64,000 nucleotides of DNA, from positions 1 to 64,000 of the forward strand of contig NZ_NFJQ01000005.1 in the NCBI RefSeq assembly GCF_002159945.1. Reading direction: 5' to 3'. This DNA comes from Cloacibacillus sp. An23 (GTDB lineage: Bacteria > Synergistota > Synergistia > Synergistales > Synergistaceae). Made by a program: the position numbers and the translations under genes. The notes below the pieces were generated by a model that was not told the origin of the DNA, searched no databases, and was given only the letters and a program-made list of their open reading frames with translations. This document shows, one piece after another, positions 52,063 through 59,346 of this stretch. Position 1 is the stretch's first letter. Each line of letters opens with the position of its first letter.

Positions 52063-52689
52063 TCAGCGCGCCGATTTTTTTATGACGGCCAGCTCATCTT
52101 CAGAGAAACGTTTGTCCTTGAAGTAGAAAGCAAAATCCTCGCCGGTTATGCGGCGTATCACGCGGCAGGGATTGCCGGCGGCGAGCGACCAGTCGGGTAC
52201 GTCTTTCGTCACTACGCTGCCCGCAGCTATCACGCAGTTGCTGCCGACGGTGACGCCCGGCAGAATCATCGCGCCGCCGCCTATCCAGACGTTGTCGCCT
52301 ATCGTCACCGGCGCGCCGTATTCGTAGCCGGCCGCGCGCGCCGCGGGGTGGAGCGGATGGCCCGCCGTGTAGATGGCGGCGTTAGGGGCCATGAGGCAGT
52401 TGTCGCCTATCGTGACGCGGCAGACGTCGAGTATGGTGCAGTTGTAGTTGATATAGAGATTTTTCCCGGCGCGTATGTTGAAGCCGTAGTCGCAGAAAAA
52501 GGGCGGGTTTATTACCGCGTTCTCCGATTCCCCGAGAAGCTCCGATGCGATCGTCCTATGCAGTTCGAGGTCGTCGAAAGGCGCGCGGTTGAGACGGTCG
52601 AGCAGCGCGCGGCAGCGGCGGTACTGCGCGAGCACCTCTTCGTCCGGTATGTACGGCAGTCCCGCGTCACGGCGTTCTATATTATTCAT
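52063..52689 (-). CDS. sugar O-acetyltransferase (maltose/galactoside acetyltransferase type)
   Basis: A 208-residue enzyme of the LacA/Maa family. An N-terminal helical MAC domain (about 10-60) is followed by a left-handed beta-helix of hexapeptide repeats, e.g. VTIGDNCLMAPNAAIYTAGHPL (conserved His of the active site) and VTIGDNVWIGGGAMILPGV, and the C-terminal VIAAGSVVTKDVP. It transfers acetyl from acetyl-CoA to sugars or glycosides. Length is usual. It is transcribed from its own start with GGAGAG upstream; no linked sugar genes. Confidence 0.93.
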   Translation of the reverse strand: MNNIERRDAGLPYIPDEEVLAQYRRCRALLDRLNRAPFDDLELHRTIASELLGESENAVINPPFFCDYGFNIRAGKNLYINYNCTILDVCRVTIGDNCLMAPNAAIYTAGHPLHPAARAAGYEYGAPVTIGDNVWIGGGAMILPGVTVGSNCVIAAGSVVTKDVPDWSLAAGNPCRVIRRITGEDFAFYFKDKRFSEDELAVIKKSAR

Positions 52690-52756
52690 CGTTTTCTCTC
52701 CTTCCAGATTTGTCGCGCACGTGGGCGCACAAGGATTATACGCGCGCCGCGCTCAA

Positions 52757-52799
52757 AGAAAAACGCCGGAGCGGAAATTTTTCACCGCTCCGGCGTTTT
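52757..52799 (-). terminator. terminator of the oxidoreductase operon
   Basis: AAACGCCGGAGCGG (52761-52774) pairs with CCGCTCCGGCGTTT (52785-52798), with T-rich sequence after it on the minus strand. Lies 20 bases beyond the last operon gene. Confidence 0.9.
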
Positions 52800-52818
52800 A
52801 TGCTTTTTTTCTTCGCGT

Positions 52819-53754
52819 TTAGGCTCTGCCGCACTTTCTGAGCAATTTCGCCCAGCTCGCGTCGGCGTCGCGCTGCGCCTCTTCGACTAGGTCGAGCCGC
52901 TCCGCGCCTTTTTTGAAGAGATGCGCGTAACGTCCCTGCGCGCGCAGGAAATCTTCTATCGAGACCTGCTTTTTAGGCTCGTAGGATAGCTTGTACTCCC
53001 CGTTCACGACTTCGTAGACGGGCCAGAATTTGCTGTCCGCGGCCATCTGGCATATCTCGACCTGACGCGACGGGTCTATCTTCCAGAAGAGCGGGCAGGG
53101 GACGAGAACGTTGACGAAAGCCGGCCCCGGCGTCTCGACGGCGCGTTTGACCTTCGCGATGAGATCCATCGGGTTGTGCAGCGTCGTCTGCGCGACGTAG
53201 GGGATGTCGTGCGCCGCTACGATTTCGGTCAGGTCCTTCGCGCGCTGGAGCTTTCCGGGCGCGGCGCTTCCGGCCGGAGACGTCGTCGCGTTTGCGCTCT
53301 GCGGCGTCGCGCTCGAGCGCTGCGCGCCGGTGTTCATGTAGCCCTGGTTGTTGTAGCAGATATAGGTGAAGTCGTGCCCGCGCTCGAGCGCGCCGGATAG
53401 AGACTGGAGGCCGATGTCGTACGTTCCTCCGTCTCCGCCGAAGGCTACGAATTTTATTTCCTTGTCTATCTTTCCCTTTTTGCGCAGCACTTTGTAGGCA
53501 GCCTCGATGCCCGAGACGCCCGCGCCCGCGTTTTCGAATGCTATGTGCATGTAGGGCATGCGCCACGCGCTGTACGGGTAGACGGTCGTCGAGACCTCCA
53601 TGCAGCCGGTCGCCGCGACGACGACGACGGGGTAATCGACGCCCATGAGCGCCTGGCGCACCGCGGTCGGCGCTCCGCAGCCGGGGCACATGCGGTGGCC
53701 CTGCGTGAGCGGGTTCTGTTTTTTCGTGAGTTCCTTTATGTTAATCGCGCACAT
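52819..53754 (-). CDS. 2-oxoacid:ferredoxin oxidoreductase subunit beta
   Basis: About 311 residues, thiamine-diphosphate-binding subunit of a POR/VOR-type enzyme, which oxidises or forms 2-oxoacids with CoA and ferredoxin. Cluster cysteines begin with CPGCG near residue 23, followed by the TPP motif GDGGTYDIGLQSLSGALERG and NNQGYMNTG. The fold and YPYSAWRMPYMHIAF segment are typical of archaeal-type pyruvate or 2-ketoisovalerate enzymes. AAGGAG lies eight bases before the ATG at 53754; an upstream in-frame ATG has no site. It overlaps the alpha gene by 14 bases. Confidence 0.92.
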   Translation of the reverse strand: MCAINIKELTKKQNPLTQGHRMCPGCGAPTAVRQALMGVDYPVVVVAATGCMEVSTTVYPYSAWRMPYMHIAFENAGAGVSGIEAAYKVLRKKGKIDKEIKFVAFGGDGGTYDIGLQSLSGALERGHDFTYICYNNQGYMNTGAQRSSATPQSANATTSPAGSAAPGKLQRAKDLTEIVAAHDIPYVAQTTLHNPMDLIAKVKRAVETPGPAFVNVLVPCPLFWKIDPSRQVEICQMAADSKFWPVYEVVNGEYKLSYEPKKQVSIEDFLRAQGRYAHLFKKGAERLDLVEEAQRDADASWAKLLRKCGRA

Positions 53755-54937
53755 CTTCGCCGCTCCTTTCAAGCAATCCTATGAAGCGCGCGGATGCGTC
53801 GTAGTCGTTCTTCATCATGCGCTCGAACACTGCTCGCGCGTCGGAGGCGAAGAAGTCGCGTCCGCCGAGGCCGAAGACGTATTCCTGCACGGGCACGCGC
53901 TGCTCGAGGCCGTAGAGCGCGCTCTTGACTTCGGCCGCGAGCGGGGCCGTGCCGCCTATGCTCGCGCTGCGGTCGAGCACCGCGACACCCTTTTTGCCTC
54001 CGGCGAGCCGCGCGAACTCCTTCACCGGGAACGGACGGAAGAATCGCACGCGCAGCAGCCCGGCCTTCACGCCTTCGTCGCGCAGTTCGTCCACGACGTC
54101 CTTGACGACCCCTGCCGCCGACGACATCACGACGACGAGATATTCCGCGTCGTCCGCGCGGTAGTCCTCTACGGGCGCGTAGTAACGTCCGGTCTCCTTC
54201 TCGAGCTCCGCGGCGAGCTCTTCGTAGACTGGGAGGACGTTGTTCATGCCCTCCATCTGGTTGCGCTTTATCTCGAAGTAATATTCCGACATCGTGAAAG
54301 AGCCGTAGGAGACGGGGTTGTCGGTGTCGAGCAGCGGATAGGCGGCCTTGCGCTCGCCCACGAAGCGGCGCACCGTCTCGTCGCCGAGCAGCTCGACTGG
54401 CTCGTAGCAGTGGCTCGTGATGAATCCGTCCTGGCATACGAAGACCGGCGTAAGCACGCGCGGGTCTTCCGCGAGGCGTACGGCGAGAAGCACGGAGTCG
54501 TAGACCTCCTGCGCGTCCTCGCAGTATATCTGCACCCAGCCCGAGTCGCGCTCAGGCATGCTGTCGGAGTGGTCGCAGTGGATGTTGACCGGCGCGCCGA
54601 GGCAGCGGTTGACTAGGCCGAAGACTATCGGCGCGCGGAACGCCGCCGCTATCGGGAATATCTCGTGCATGAGAGCGACGCCGTTGGCCGACGAGGCGGT
54701 CATGACGCGCGCGCCGGAGATAGATGCGCCGACGCAGGCCGATATGGCCGAGTGCTCGCTCTCGACCGCGACGTATTCGGAATCCACTTTGCCGTTCGCG
54801 ACGAAGTCCGCGAAACGCATAGGGATTTCCGTGGACGGCGTTATCGGGTAGGCAGCCACGACGTCGGGATTTATCTGGCGCATCGCCTCCGCGAAGGCGA
54901 GGTTGCCCGAGGTCATTACCTTTTTCTTATCTGACAT
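53741..54937 (-). CDS. 2-oxoacid:ferredoxin oxidoreductase subunit alpha
   Basis: A 398-residue subunit with the pyrimidine-binding half of the TPP site. VAAYPITPSTEIP and YVAVESEHSAISACVGASISGARV are the standard motifs, with TSSANGVALM, and the CoA-related C-terminal domain (LLRVRFFRPFPVKEFA; VAVLDRS). Compared with KGOR-type alpha subunits it lacks an N-terminal gamma domain, consistent with a separate gamma gene. Substrate choice between pyruvate, 2-oxobutyrate and branched 2-oxoacids cannot be read off directly; the isoleucine leader upstream favours the latter group. Confidence 0.92.
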   Translation of the reverse strand: MSDKKKVMTSGNLAFAEAMRQINPDVVAAYPITPSTEIPMRFADFVANGKVDSEYVAVESEHSAISACVGASISGARVMTASSANGVALMHEIFPIAAAFRAPIVFGLVNRCLGAPVNIHCDHSDSMPERDSGWVQIYCEDAQEVYDSVLLAVRLAEDPRVLTPVFVCQDGFITSHCYEPVELLGDETVRRFVGERKAAYPLLDTDNPVSYGSFTMSEYYFEIKRNQMEGMNNVLPVYEELAAELEKETGRYYAPVEDYRADDAEYLVVVMSSAAGVVKDVVDELRDEGVKAGLLRVRFFRPFPVKEFARLAGGKKGVAVLDRSASIGGTAPLAAEVKSALYGLEQRVPVQEYVFGLGGRDFFASDARAVFERMMKNDYDASARFIGLLERSGEDVRD

Positions 54938-55271
54938 GCGCGCCGACCTCCCCCGGGTGTTCTCCCGACATAGTTTCCTCTTCGGCGAACGAAGATTCGG
55001 AGTGCATCGTTATCGCTTTGGTCGGGCAGAGCCGCTCGCATATCGCGCAGCCTTTGCAGAAGAAGAGGTTGATTCCCGTTACTTTTCCCTCCGCGTCGAG
55101 CTCTATCGAGTCGTCTGGGCACTGTATCCAGCAGCGGAGGCATGAGACGCATTTCTTCGTATCTATGACGGGGCGCATAGAACGCCACAGCCCCGTCTGC
55201 ACCTTCAGAGCGGAGGAACCGAAGGCTATCGTCGCCATCGGGACCTCCTGCCAGCATTGCGGTTTACTCAT
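54927..55271 (-). CDS. 2-oxoacid:ferredoxin oxidoreductase subunit delta (2[4Fe-4S] ferredoxin)
   Basis: A 114-residue electron-transfer subunit with two four-cysteine clusters: CVSCLRCWIQCP (about 41-52) and CKGCAICERLCP (about 72-83), each with the CxxCxxCxxxCP spacing. N- and C-terminal extensions are typical of delta subunits. The start overlaps the gamma stop codon by four bases and the end overlaps the alpha start by about ten, so translation is coupled along gamma-delta-alpha-beta. An internal ATG twelve codons in (MATIAFGSS) is a possible alternative start. Confidence 0.93.
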   Translation of the reverse strand: MSKPQCWQEVPMATIAFGSSALKVQTGLWRSMRPVIDTKKCVSCLRCWIQCPDDSIELDAEGKVTGINLFFCKGCAICERLCPTKAITMHSESSFAEEETMSGEHPGEVGAHVR

Positions 55272-55840
55272 GCGAAGACCGCCTCGCTGCGTCCGCGGAG
55301 TATCGCGCGGCGGTTGGCCTCGAGCACGGGCTTCGGCAGTTTCGTCATCTTGCTCGTGAAGTGGTTGACGAATGACTCGACCGGGACGTCGGTGAATACG
55401 TGCGAAAGCGCGCCGAGCAGCGGGGCGTTCGGGCGGTTCTGCCCGAGCTCCTCCAGCGTTATCTTCGTAGCGTCCACTACGAGCACTTTAGCCTTCGACG
55501 ATACGCCGAGACGGCGGCGCAGCTCCTTCGCGTTCTCCGCGCTGTTGACGAGGTAGACGGCGTCGTCCGCGGTTCCCTCCGTCGGGTTCGCGCTTTCGAC
55601 CATCGTCGGGTCTACTACGACGACTATATTCGGGTTCTGCACTCCGCAGCGGCGGCGTATCGGAGAATCAGAGACTCTGTTGTAGGCGCGTATCGGAGCG
55701 CCCTGGCGCTCCGCGCCGTACTCGGGGAAAGCCTGCACGTGCTTGCCTTCCTCGAAAAGGACTTCGGCGAGTATCGCGGAAGCGCTCTTCGCTCCCTGTC
55801 CGCCGCGTCCGTGCCATCTTACTTCAAGTGTCTTGTTCAT
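55268..55840 (-). CDS. 2-oxoacid:ferredoxin oxidoreductase subunit gamma
   Basis: A 190-residue catalytic-accessory subunit: EVRWHGRGGQGAKSASAIL is the conserved GRGGQG motif near residue 11, followed by FPEYGAERQGAPIRAYNRVS and PNIVVVVDPTMVE. It is the first structural gene of the operon, 46 bases after the attenuator, with AAGGAGGAAACACCA before the ATG. All four subunits present means a complete enzyme. Confidence 0.94.
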   Translation of the reverse strand: MNKTLEVRWHGRGGQGAKSASAILAEVLFEEGKHVQAFPEYGAERQGAPIRAYNRVSDSPIRRRCGVQNPNIVVVVDPTMVESANPTEGTADDAVYLVNSAENAKELRRRLGVSSKAKVLVVDATKITLEELGQNRPNAPLLGALSHVFTDVPVESFVNHFTSKMTKLPKPVLEANRRAILRGRSEAVFA

Positions 55841-55885
55841 TGGTGTTTCCTCCTTGCATAAAACCGCAGTAAAAATTTTTGCACT

Positions 55886-55921
55886 AAAAAAGGGGCCCTT
55901 TCAAATTTGAAAGGGCCCCTT
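55886..55921 (-). terminator. leader terminator (attenuator) of the oxidoreductase operon
   Basis: A perfect 14-bp palindromic stem (GGGGCCCTTTCAAA with TTTGAAAGGGCCCC) followed by six T on the minus strand, placed between the leader peptide and the gamma gene. The 5' arm (55914-55921) can instead pair with GGCTCCTT inside the leader peptide coding region. Confidence 0.93.
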
Positions 55922-55969
55922 ACTCGTCTGGTCAAACGGCGCTAAACGCCGTTCCTACGAGAAGGAGCC
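55914..55969 (-). promoter_or_regulatory. antiterminator structure
   Basis: Three nested pairings can form in the RNA: GGCUCCUU (55962-55969) with AAGGGGCC (55914-55921, one G-U), CUCGU (55957-55961) with ACGAG (55923-55927), and AACGGCG with CGCCGUU around the leader stop codon. The outer helix uses the terminator's 5' arm, so the two structures exclude each other. A ribosome stalled at the isoleucine run leaves the 5' arm free; a ribosome reaching the stop codon covers it. Confidence 0.8.
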
Positions 55970-56019
55970 GCGTTAATAATTATAATTATTATGTTATTGT
56001 TGGTGATGCTTCTTAACAT
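55942..56019 (-). CDS. isoleucine-rich leader peptide controlling the oxidoreductase operon
   Basis: A 25-residue peptide beginning MLRSITNNN, then six consecutive isoleucines at residues 10-15 (codons ATA ATA ATT ATA ATT ATT), ending NGV. GGAGG lies exactly seven bases before the ATG. The promoter (56051-56079) would start transcription about 25 bases upstream. Downstream lie the pause/antiterminator hairpins and the terminator, the classical arrangement of amino-acid attenuation. Seven of 25 residues are isoleucine, so charged tRNA-Ile should be the signal. The rare ATA codons could increase sensitivity. Confidence 0.88.
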   Translation of the reverse strand: MLRSITNNNIIIIIINAAPSRRNGV

Positions 56020-56050
56020 AACGCTTCCTCCGTTCCCGCAAGATGACGAC

Positions 56051-56079
56051 ATATTATCATCGGCCGCCTTGAGTGTCAA
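56051..56079 (-). promoter_or_regulatory. promoter of the leader-oxidoreductase operon
   Basis: Consensus TTGACA (56074-56079) and TAATAT (56051-56056) at 17-base spacing on the minus strand; transcription start expected near 56044. Confidence 0.9.
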
Positions 56080-56154
56080 ATCCTTCATAAATTATCTTTG
56101 TAAGGTGAAACCGGCGCTGGTGGAATATTTTTGTAAGAGTTACGGCGTTTTTAC

Positions 56155-56865
56155 CTAACGAAGCCCCTGCCGGTAGCTGCGAACACGCAGCAAAAGCGCC
56201 TGGTGCGCGCGGTGTCCGTCGCAGAAGGACATGAAGCGCACGAACCTGTCCATCCAGCCGCCTATCACGCCTACCCCCTTGCCCATCGTGAAGGCAGCGG
56301 CGACCGTGCCAAGCCCGAGCCCGCGCACCTCGCCGAGGAAGCAGAAGGTCAGAGCCGCCGTCACCGCGAGGCATATCACGTCGAACGATATCTTTATCTT
56401 CGGGTACGAGACGCCCGTGATGAAGGCCAGCTCGCGCGGGAAAAGGTCGGTCGGGATTATCGGCATGCGGCAGCGGTTCGAGAGCGCGATGCCGAAGCAT
56501 ATCACAGCCCAGCTTATGAAGAAGTAGACGACGCGCCACGAGAAGCCGTCGGGCAGCAGCGTCATCCACTTTTCGTGAACGTCCATCATAAAGCTGAAGG
56601 CGAAGCCGACCGCGAAGCTAAACAGATACTGCGGGACGAACCTCCGGCGCATGACCATTAGGCTCGCGACGAGCAGCGTCTGGAATATGAAGGTCCACGC
56701 GCCGAGCGTGAGCGCCGGGAAAGACTCGGAGAAGGCGTAAGGGACGCTCGAAATGGCGGAGATCCCCGCGCCCGAGTAGAGCATCAGCAGAACGCCGAAG
56801 CTGTTTATCACTATTACCGCCGCGAGCGCCGCTTCGCCGCGCATCGTCGTCAGGTGTCTTTTCAT
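56155..56865 (-). CDS. YczE/YitT-like integral membrane protein (DUF6198 type)
   Basis: A 236-residue protein with five to six membrane segments. SGAGISAISSVPYAFSESFP in the first loop and the MPIIPTDLFPREL segment are typical of the YczE/YyaS group, membrane proteins of unknown function. The basic C-terminus is cytoplasmic. It has its own short leader and lies just upstream, in transcription order, of the promoter for the leader peptide; about 75 bases separate them. Confidence 0.82.
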   Translation of the reverse strand: MKRHLTTMRGEAALAAVIVINSFGVLLMLYSGAGISAISSVPYAFSESFPALTLGAWTFIFQTLLVASLMVMRRRFVPQYLFSFAVGFAFSFMMDVHEKWMTLLPDGFSWRVVYFFISWAVICFGIALSNRCRMPIIPTDLFPRELAFITGVSYPKIKISFDVICLAVTAALTFCFLGEVRGLGLGTVAAAFTMGKGVGVIGGWMDRFVRFMSFCDGHRAHQALLLRVRSYRQGLR

Positions 56866-56997
56866 CGTCTCATCGCTTCCGTAAAAAAATCGGCAGGGCG
56901 GCGGTTGTACGCCGTCCCGTTACGGGTGCAGAGTATAGTACCGCGCCTGCGGATTTTCAAGGGGCGCGGAAAGCTGCGGAACGCGCGCGCCGCGCTG

Positions 56998-57426
56998 TCA
57001 GCCTTCGGCGCTTTCCTCCGCCGCGTCCCTTCCGTTCCAGCGGCAGGCGCGCATGTCGGCGCGCCCGTCCGGCGTGAACTTCACGCCCTCGGCTTCAAGC
57101 TTCGCGCGGCGCAGCTCCGCATAGCTTCCGCCCGTGATCGAGCCGTCGGCCATCACGACGCGCTGCCACGGCAGGTCGTCGGGGCAGCGGCGCATGGCCC
57201 AGCCCACCTGGCGCGCAGCGCGAGGAGCGCCTATCATGCGCGCTATCTGCCCGTACGACGCGACGCGCCCGTACGGTATGCGCCGCACTACGGCGTAGAC
57301 GCGCTCGTAAAAAGCGCCCCCGCCGGACTCTACGCGCTCTGTTGCTTCGCCTTTATCTTTTCCGCCATGCGCGCGCCCGCATCGTATGCCGCGCGCAGTT
57401 CCTTCGGAAATTCGTTTTTCTTCCAT
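56998..57426 (-). CDS. alkyltransferase-like protein (MGMT family without the acceptor cysteine)
   Basis: Residues about 36-115 match the O6-alkylguanine-DNA alkyltransferase C-terminal domain: FYERVYAVVRRIPYGRVASYGQIARMIG (helix-turn-helix with arginine finger) and then PWQRVV, where real enzymes have PCHRVV. The cysteine acceptor is replaced by tryptophan, as in ATL proteins that flag alkylated bases for excision repair. The only ATG lies about 97 bases inside the preceding flavodoxin gene; no other standard start is seen between, so the true N-terminus is uncertain. Confidence 0.8.
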   Translation of the reverse strand: MEEKRISEGTARGIRCGRAHGGKDKGEATERVESGGGAFYERVYAVVRRIPYGRVASYGQIARMIGAPRAARQVGWAMRRCPDDLPWQRVVMADGSITGGSYAELRRAKLEAEGVKFTPDGRADMRACRWNGRDAAEESAEG

Positions 57427-58004
57427 TCCGCTTTTTCCGTCTCGTCCCAGCCGCCGGCGTCGTATTTCGAGTAATCGGTAAACTGGTAGGTGTTGAAGGC
57501 GCAGACGCGCTCCGGCTTCGTGAATGCCCGCCCGATGAAATTTTCAAAGAACGCAAGAGGGCCGTCCGCGCACTCGTAATGTTCGTCGAAGTACCGCTCG
57601 CTCGTGTTCATCGTGTAGATCATCGCCGTCTCCGGCTTTTTGGGCGAGAGCACAGGATAGCCCTTTCCGTAGCTGATGAACTGGAACGTCAGGCGCTCTA
57701 TGAAGGCGTGGAGCGGCGGCGTTATGGTGCCAAGATAGACCGGCGAGGCGAAGGCCAGGCCGTCCGCCTGCGATGCCGCGGCGAGCAGATCGGTCGCGCC
57801 GTCGCGCCATCCGCACCTGCCGAACGACGGTCCGCCTTTCAGCTTGCAGGCGAAGCAGCTCCTGCATCCGTTGAAGTCGAGGTCGTACAGGCGCACGGTC
57901 TCGACCTCGGCCCCGGCCTCCGACGCGCCGCGCGCGAAGCTCCCGCACATCTGGGCCGTGTTCCAACCCTTGCGCGGCCCGCCGTCGAATATGTAGATTT
58001 TCAT
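57330..58004 (-). CDS. flavodoxin-like NAD(P)H-dependent FMN reductase family protein
   Basis: A 224-residue flavoprotein. MKIYIFDGGPRKGWNTAQM is the phosphate-binding loop of the NADPH-dependent FMN reductase/iron-sulfur flavoprotein family, and FASPVYLGTITPPLHAFIERL the second flavin motif. Three cysteines in CRSCFACKLKGGPSFGRCGW resemble the compact Fe-S motif of such proteins. It probably carries electrons from ferredoxin or NAD(P)H to unknown acceptors. The next gene (alkyltransferase-like) starts inside its 3' end. Confidence 0.85.
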   Translation of the reverse strand: MKIYIFDGGPRKGWNTAQMCGSFARGASEAGAEVETVRLYDLDFNGCRSCFACKLKGGPSFGRCGWRDGATDLLAAASQADGLAFASPVYLGTITPPLHAFIERLTFQFISYGKGYPVLSPKKPETAMIYTMNTSERYFDEHYECADGPLAFFENFIGRAFTKPERVCAFNTYQFTDYSKYDAGGWDETEKAEWKKNEFPKELRAAYDAGARMAEKIKAKQQSA

Positions 58005-58027
58005 AAAGCGCTCTCCCTCCCGAGAAT

Positions 58028-58585
58028 TTAATGAACTCCGCAGTCGCGGCAGCCGGGCTTTATCCCGTCGAACGAATTATAAAATATCGTCTGCTCCGGC
58101 GCGAGGCGCTTCTCATGGAAGGGCGACGGAGCGGCGTCCTCTGCCGGATAGCCGAGCGGCAGTATCGCTATTGGGACTATATAGCTCGGAAGCTCGTAGA
58201 GCTTCTTCACTTTCGCCGGATCGAAGTAGCCGACCCACGTCGAGCCGAGGCCGAGCGATGCTGCCTCGAGCATCATATGAGTCGTGACGATGGCGGCGTC
58301 GGTCTTGCCGTGGTCGCGTCCGTCGAAGGAGCTCTTCGCGCTCGCGACGTCGTCGTAGCAGACGAGCAGCGCTAGCGGCGCGTTGAAGTGGTACGGCGTG
58401 CATTCTTTGAGCTTCGCGAGCGCCTCTTCGCTTTCTATGACGAGCACGCGCTGCGGCTGGTAGTTGACCGCCGTCGGCGCGCAGCGCCCCGCTTCGAGTA
58501 TCGCTTCGAGCTTTTCGCGCTCGACCTTTCTGTCGGAGAACTTTCTCACAGAGTAGCGTTCTTTCGCGAGTTTCAGAAAATCCAT
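58028..58585 (-). CDS. nitroreductase family protein
   Basis: About 185 residues. The FMN-phosphate motif ERYSVRKFSDRKV stands near residue 8 and RCAPTAVNYQPQRVLVI is the second FMN segment; GLGSTWVGYFDPAKVK is the third. A C-terminal CRDC may bind metal. It is divergent from an HxlR regulator, a common pairing in which the regulator controls the reductase. GGAG lies 11 bases before the ATG at 58585; the open frame continues upstream without a site. Confidence 0.9.
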   Translation of the reverse strand: MDFLKLAKERYSVRKFSDRKVEREKLEAILEAGRCAPTAVNYQPQRVLVIESEEALAKLKECTPYHFNAPLALLVCYDDVASAKSSFDGRDHGKTDAAIVTTHMMLEAASLGLGSTWVGYFDPAKVKKLYELPSYIVPIAILPLGYPAEDAAPSPFHEKRLAPEQTIFYNSFDGIKPGCRDCGVH

Positions 58586-58704
58586 TTTTTTCGTTTCTCC
58601 TTTCGCCTGCGTTTTATAGTATGATGATAGCCGCGCCGTGAAAATGCGCAAGTATGCAGTTTTTTCTGTTTTACTATCTTTTGGAAAGTTTGAGGCGGTT
58701 GCTG

Positions 58705-59097
58705 ATGTCGTGCGAAAACGGGAAAAACGACGCTGAGAACGGAAGCCGCGCGGCGGAGTGTCCCGTCGTCTACGCGCTCCGGATAATCGGGCAGAAATGG
58801 CGGCTGCCGGTAATGTGGCATCTGTATCAGCGGAAGTCCGCTCGATACAGCGAGCTGAAGCGCTCGATAAACGGCGTGACGAACATGATGCTGACGAAGG
58901 CGCTGCGCGAGCTCGAGGCGCGGGGGCTGATCGAGCGCCGCCAGTACGAGGCGGTGCCTCCGCGCGTGGAGTATTCGCTGACGGCCCGCGGCGCGTCTCT
59001 CATACCGACGCTCGACGAGCTGTACAAGTGGGGCGAGGAGCAGATGCGCATAGACGGCGCGCAGCGTGTTGACAGCCCGGCTCGGCCTCACATATAA
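58705..59097 (+). CDS. HxlR family transcriptional regulator
   Basis: A 130-residue winged helix-turn-helix regulator. CPVVYALRIIGQKWRLPVMW with the conserved cysteine near residue 19 and the RYSELKRSINGVTNMMLTKALRELEARGLI recognition-helix stretch are family signatures. HxlR proteins sense aldehydes, quinones or redox changes through the cysteine and control divergent reductases; here the adjacent nitroreductase (58028-58585) is the likely target. GAGG lies nine bases before the ATG at 58705. An upstream in-frame ATG at 58654 lacks a site. Confidence 0.88.
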   Translation: MSCENGKNDAENGSRAAECPVVYALRIIGQKWRLPVMWHLYQRKSARYSELKRSINGVTNMMLTKALRELEARGLIERRQYEAVPPRVEYSLTARGASLIPTLDELYKWGEEQMRIDGAQRVDSPARPHI

Positions 59098-59346
59098 TTA
59101 ACCGTCCGTATTCGGACGGCGCGGCTTTGGGGCCGCGCGCCGCATGAAGATTCTTCGCACCGCGTATCGCTTGCAGGATGAAATTCTCATTTCTTCTAAC
59201 CGCCGGGATGGATTCGCGCGGCACGAGGATGTTTGTGCCGGACGTACACGGGGGGACAGACGCATAATTTTTCGACGCGCAGGCGTTTTCAGCGCCGCGT
59301 GCCGGCTGTGCGCGCCCCGCGATATTCAGGAGGTAACTTTTAGATA

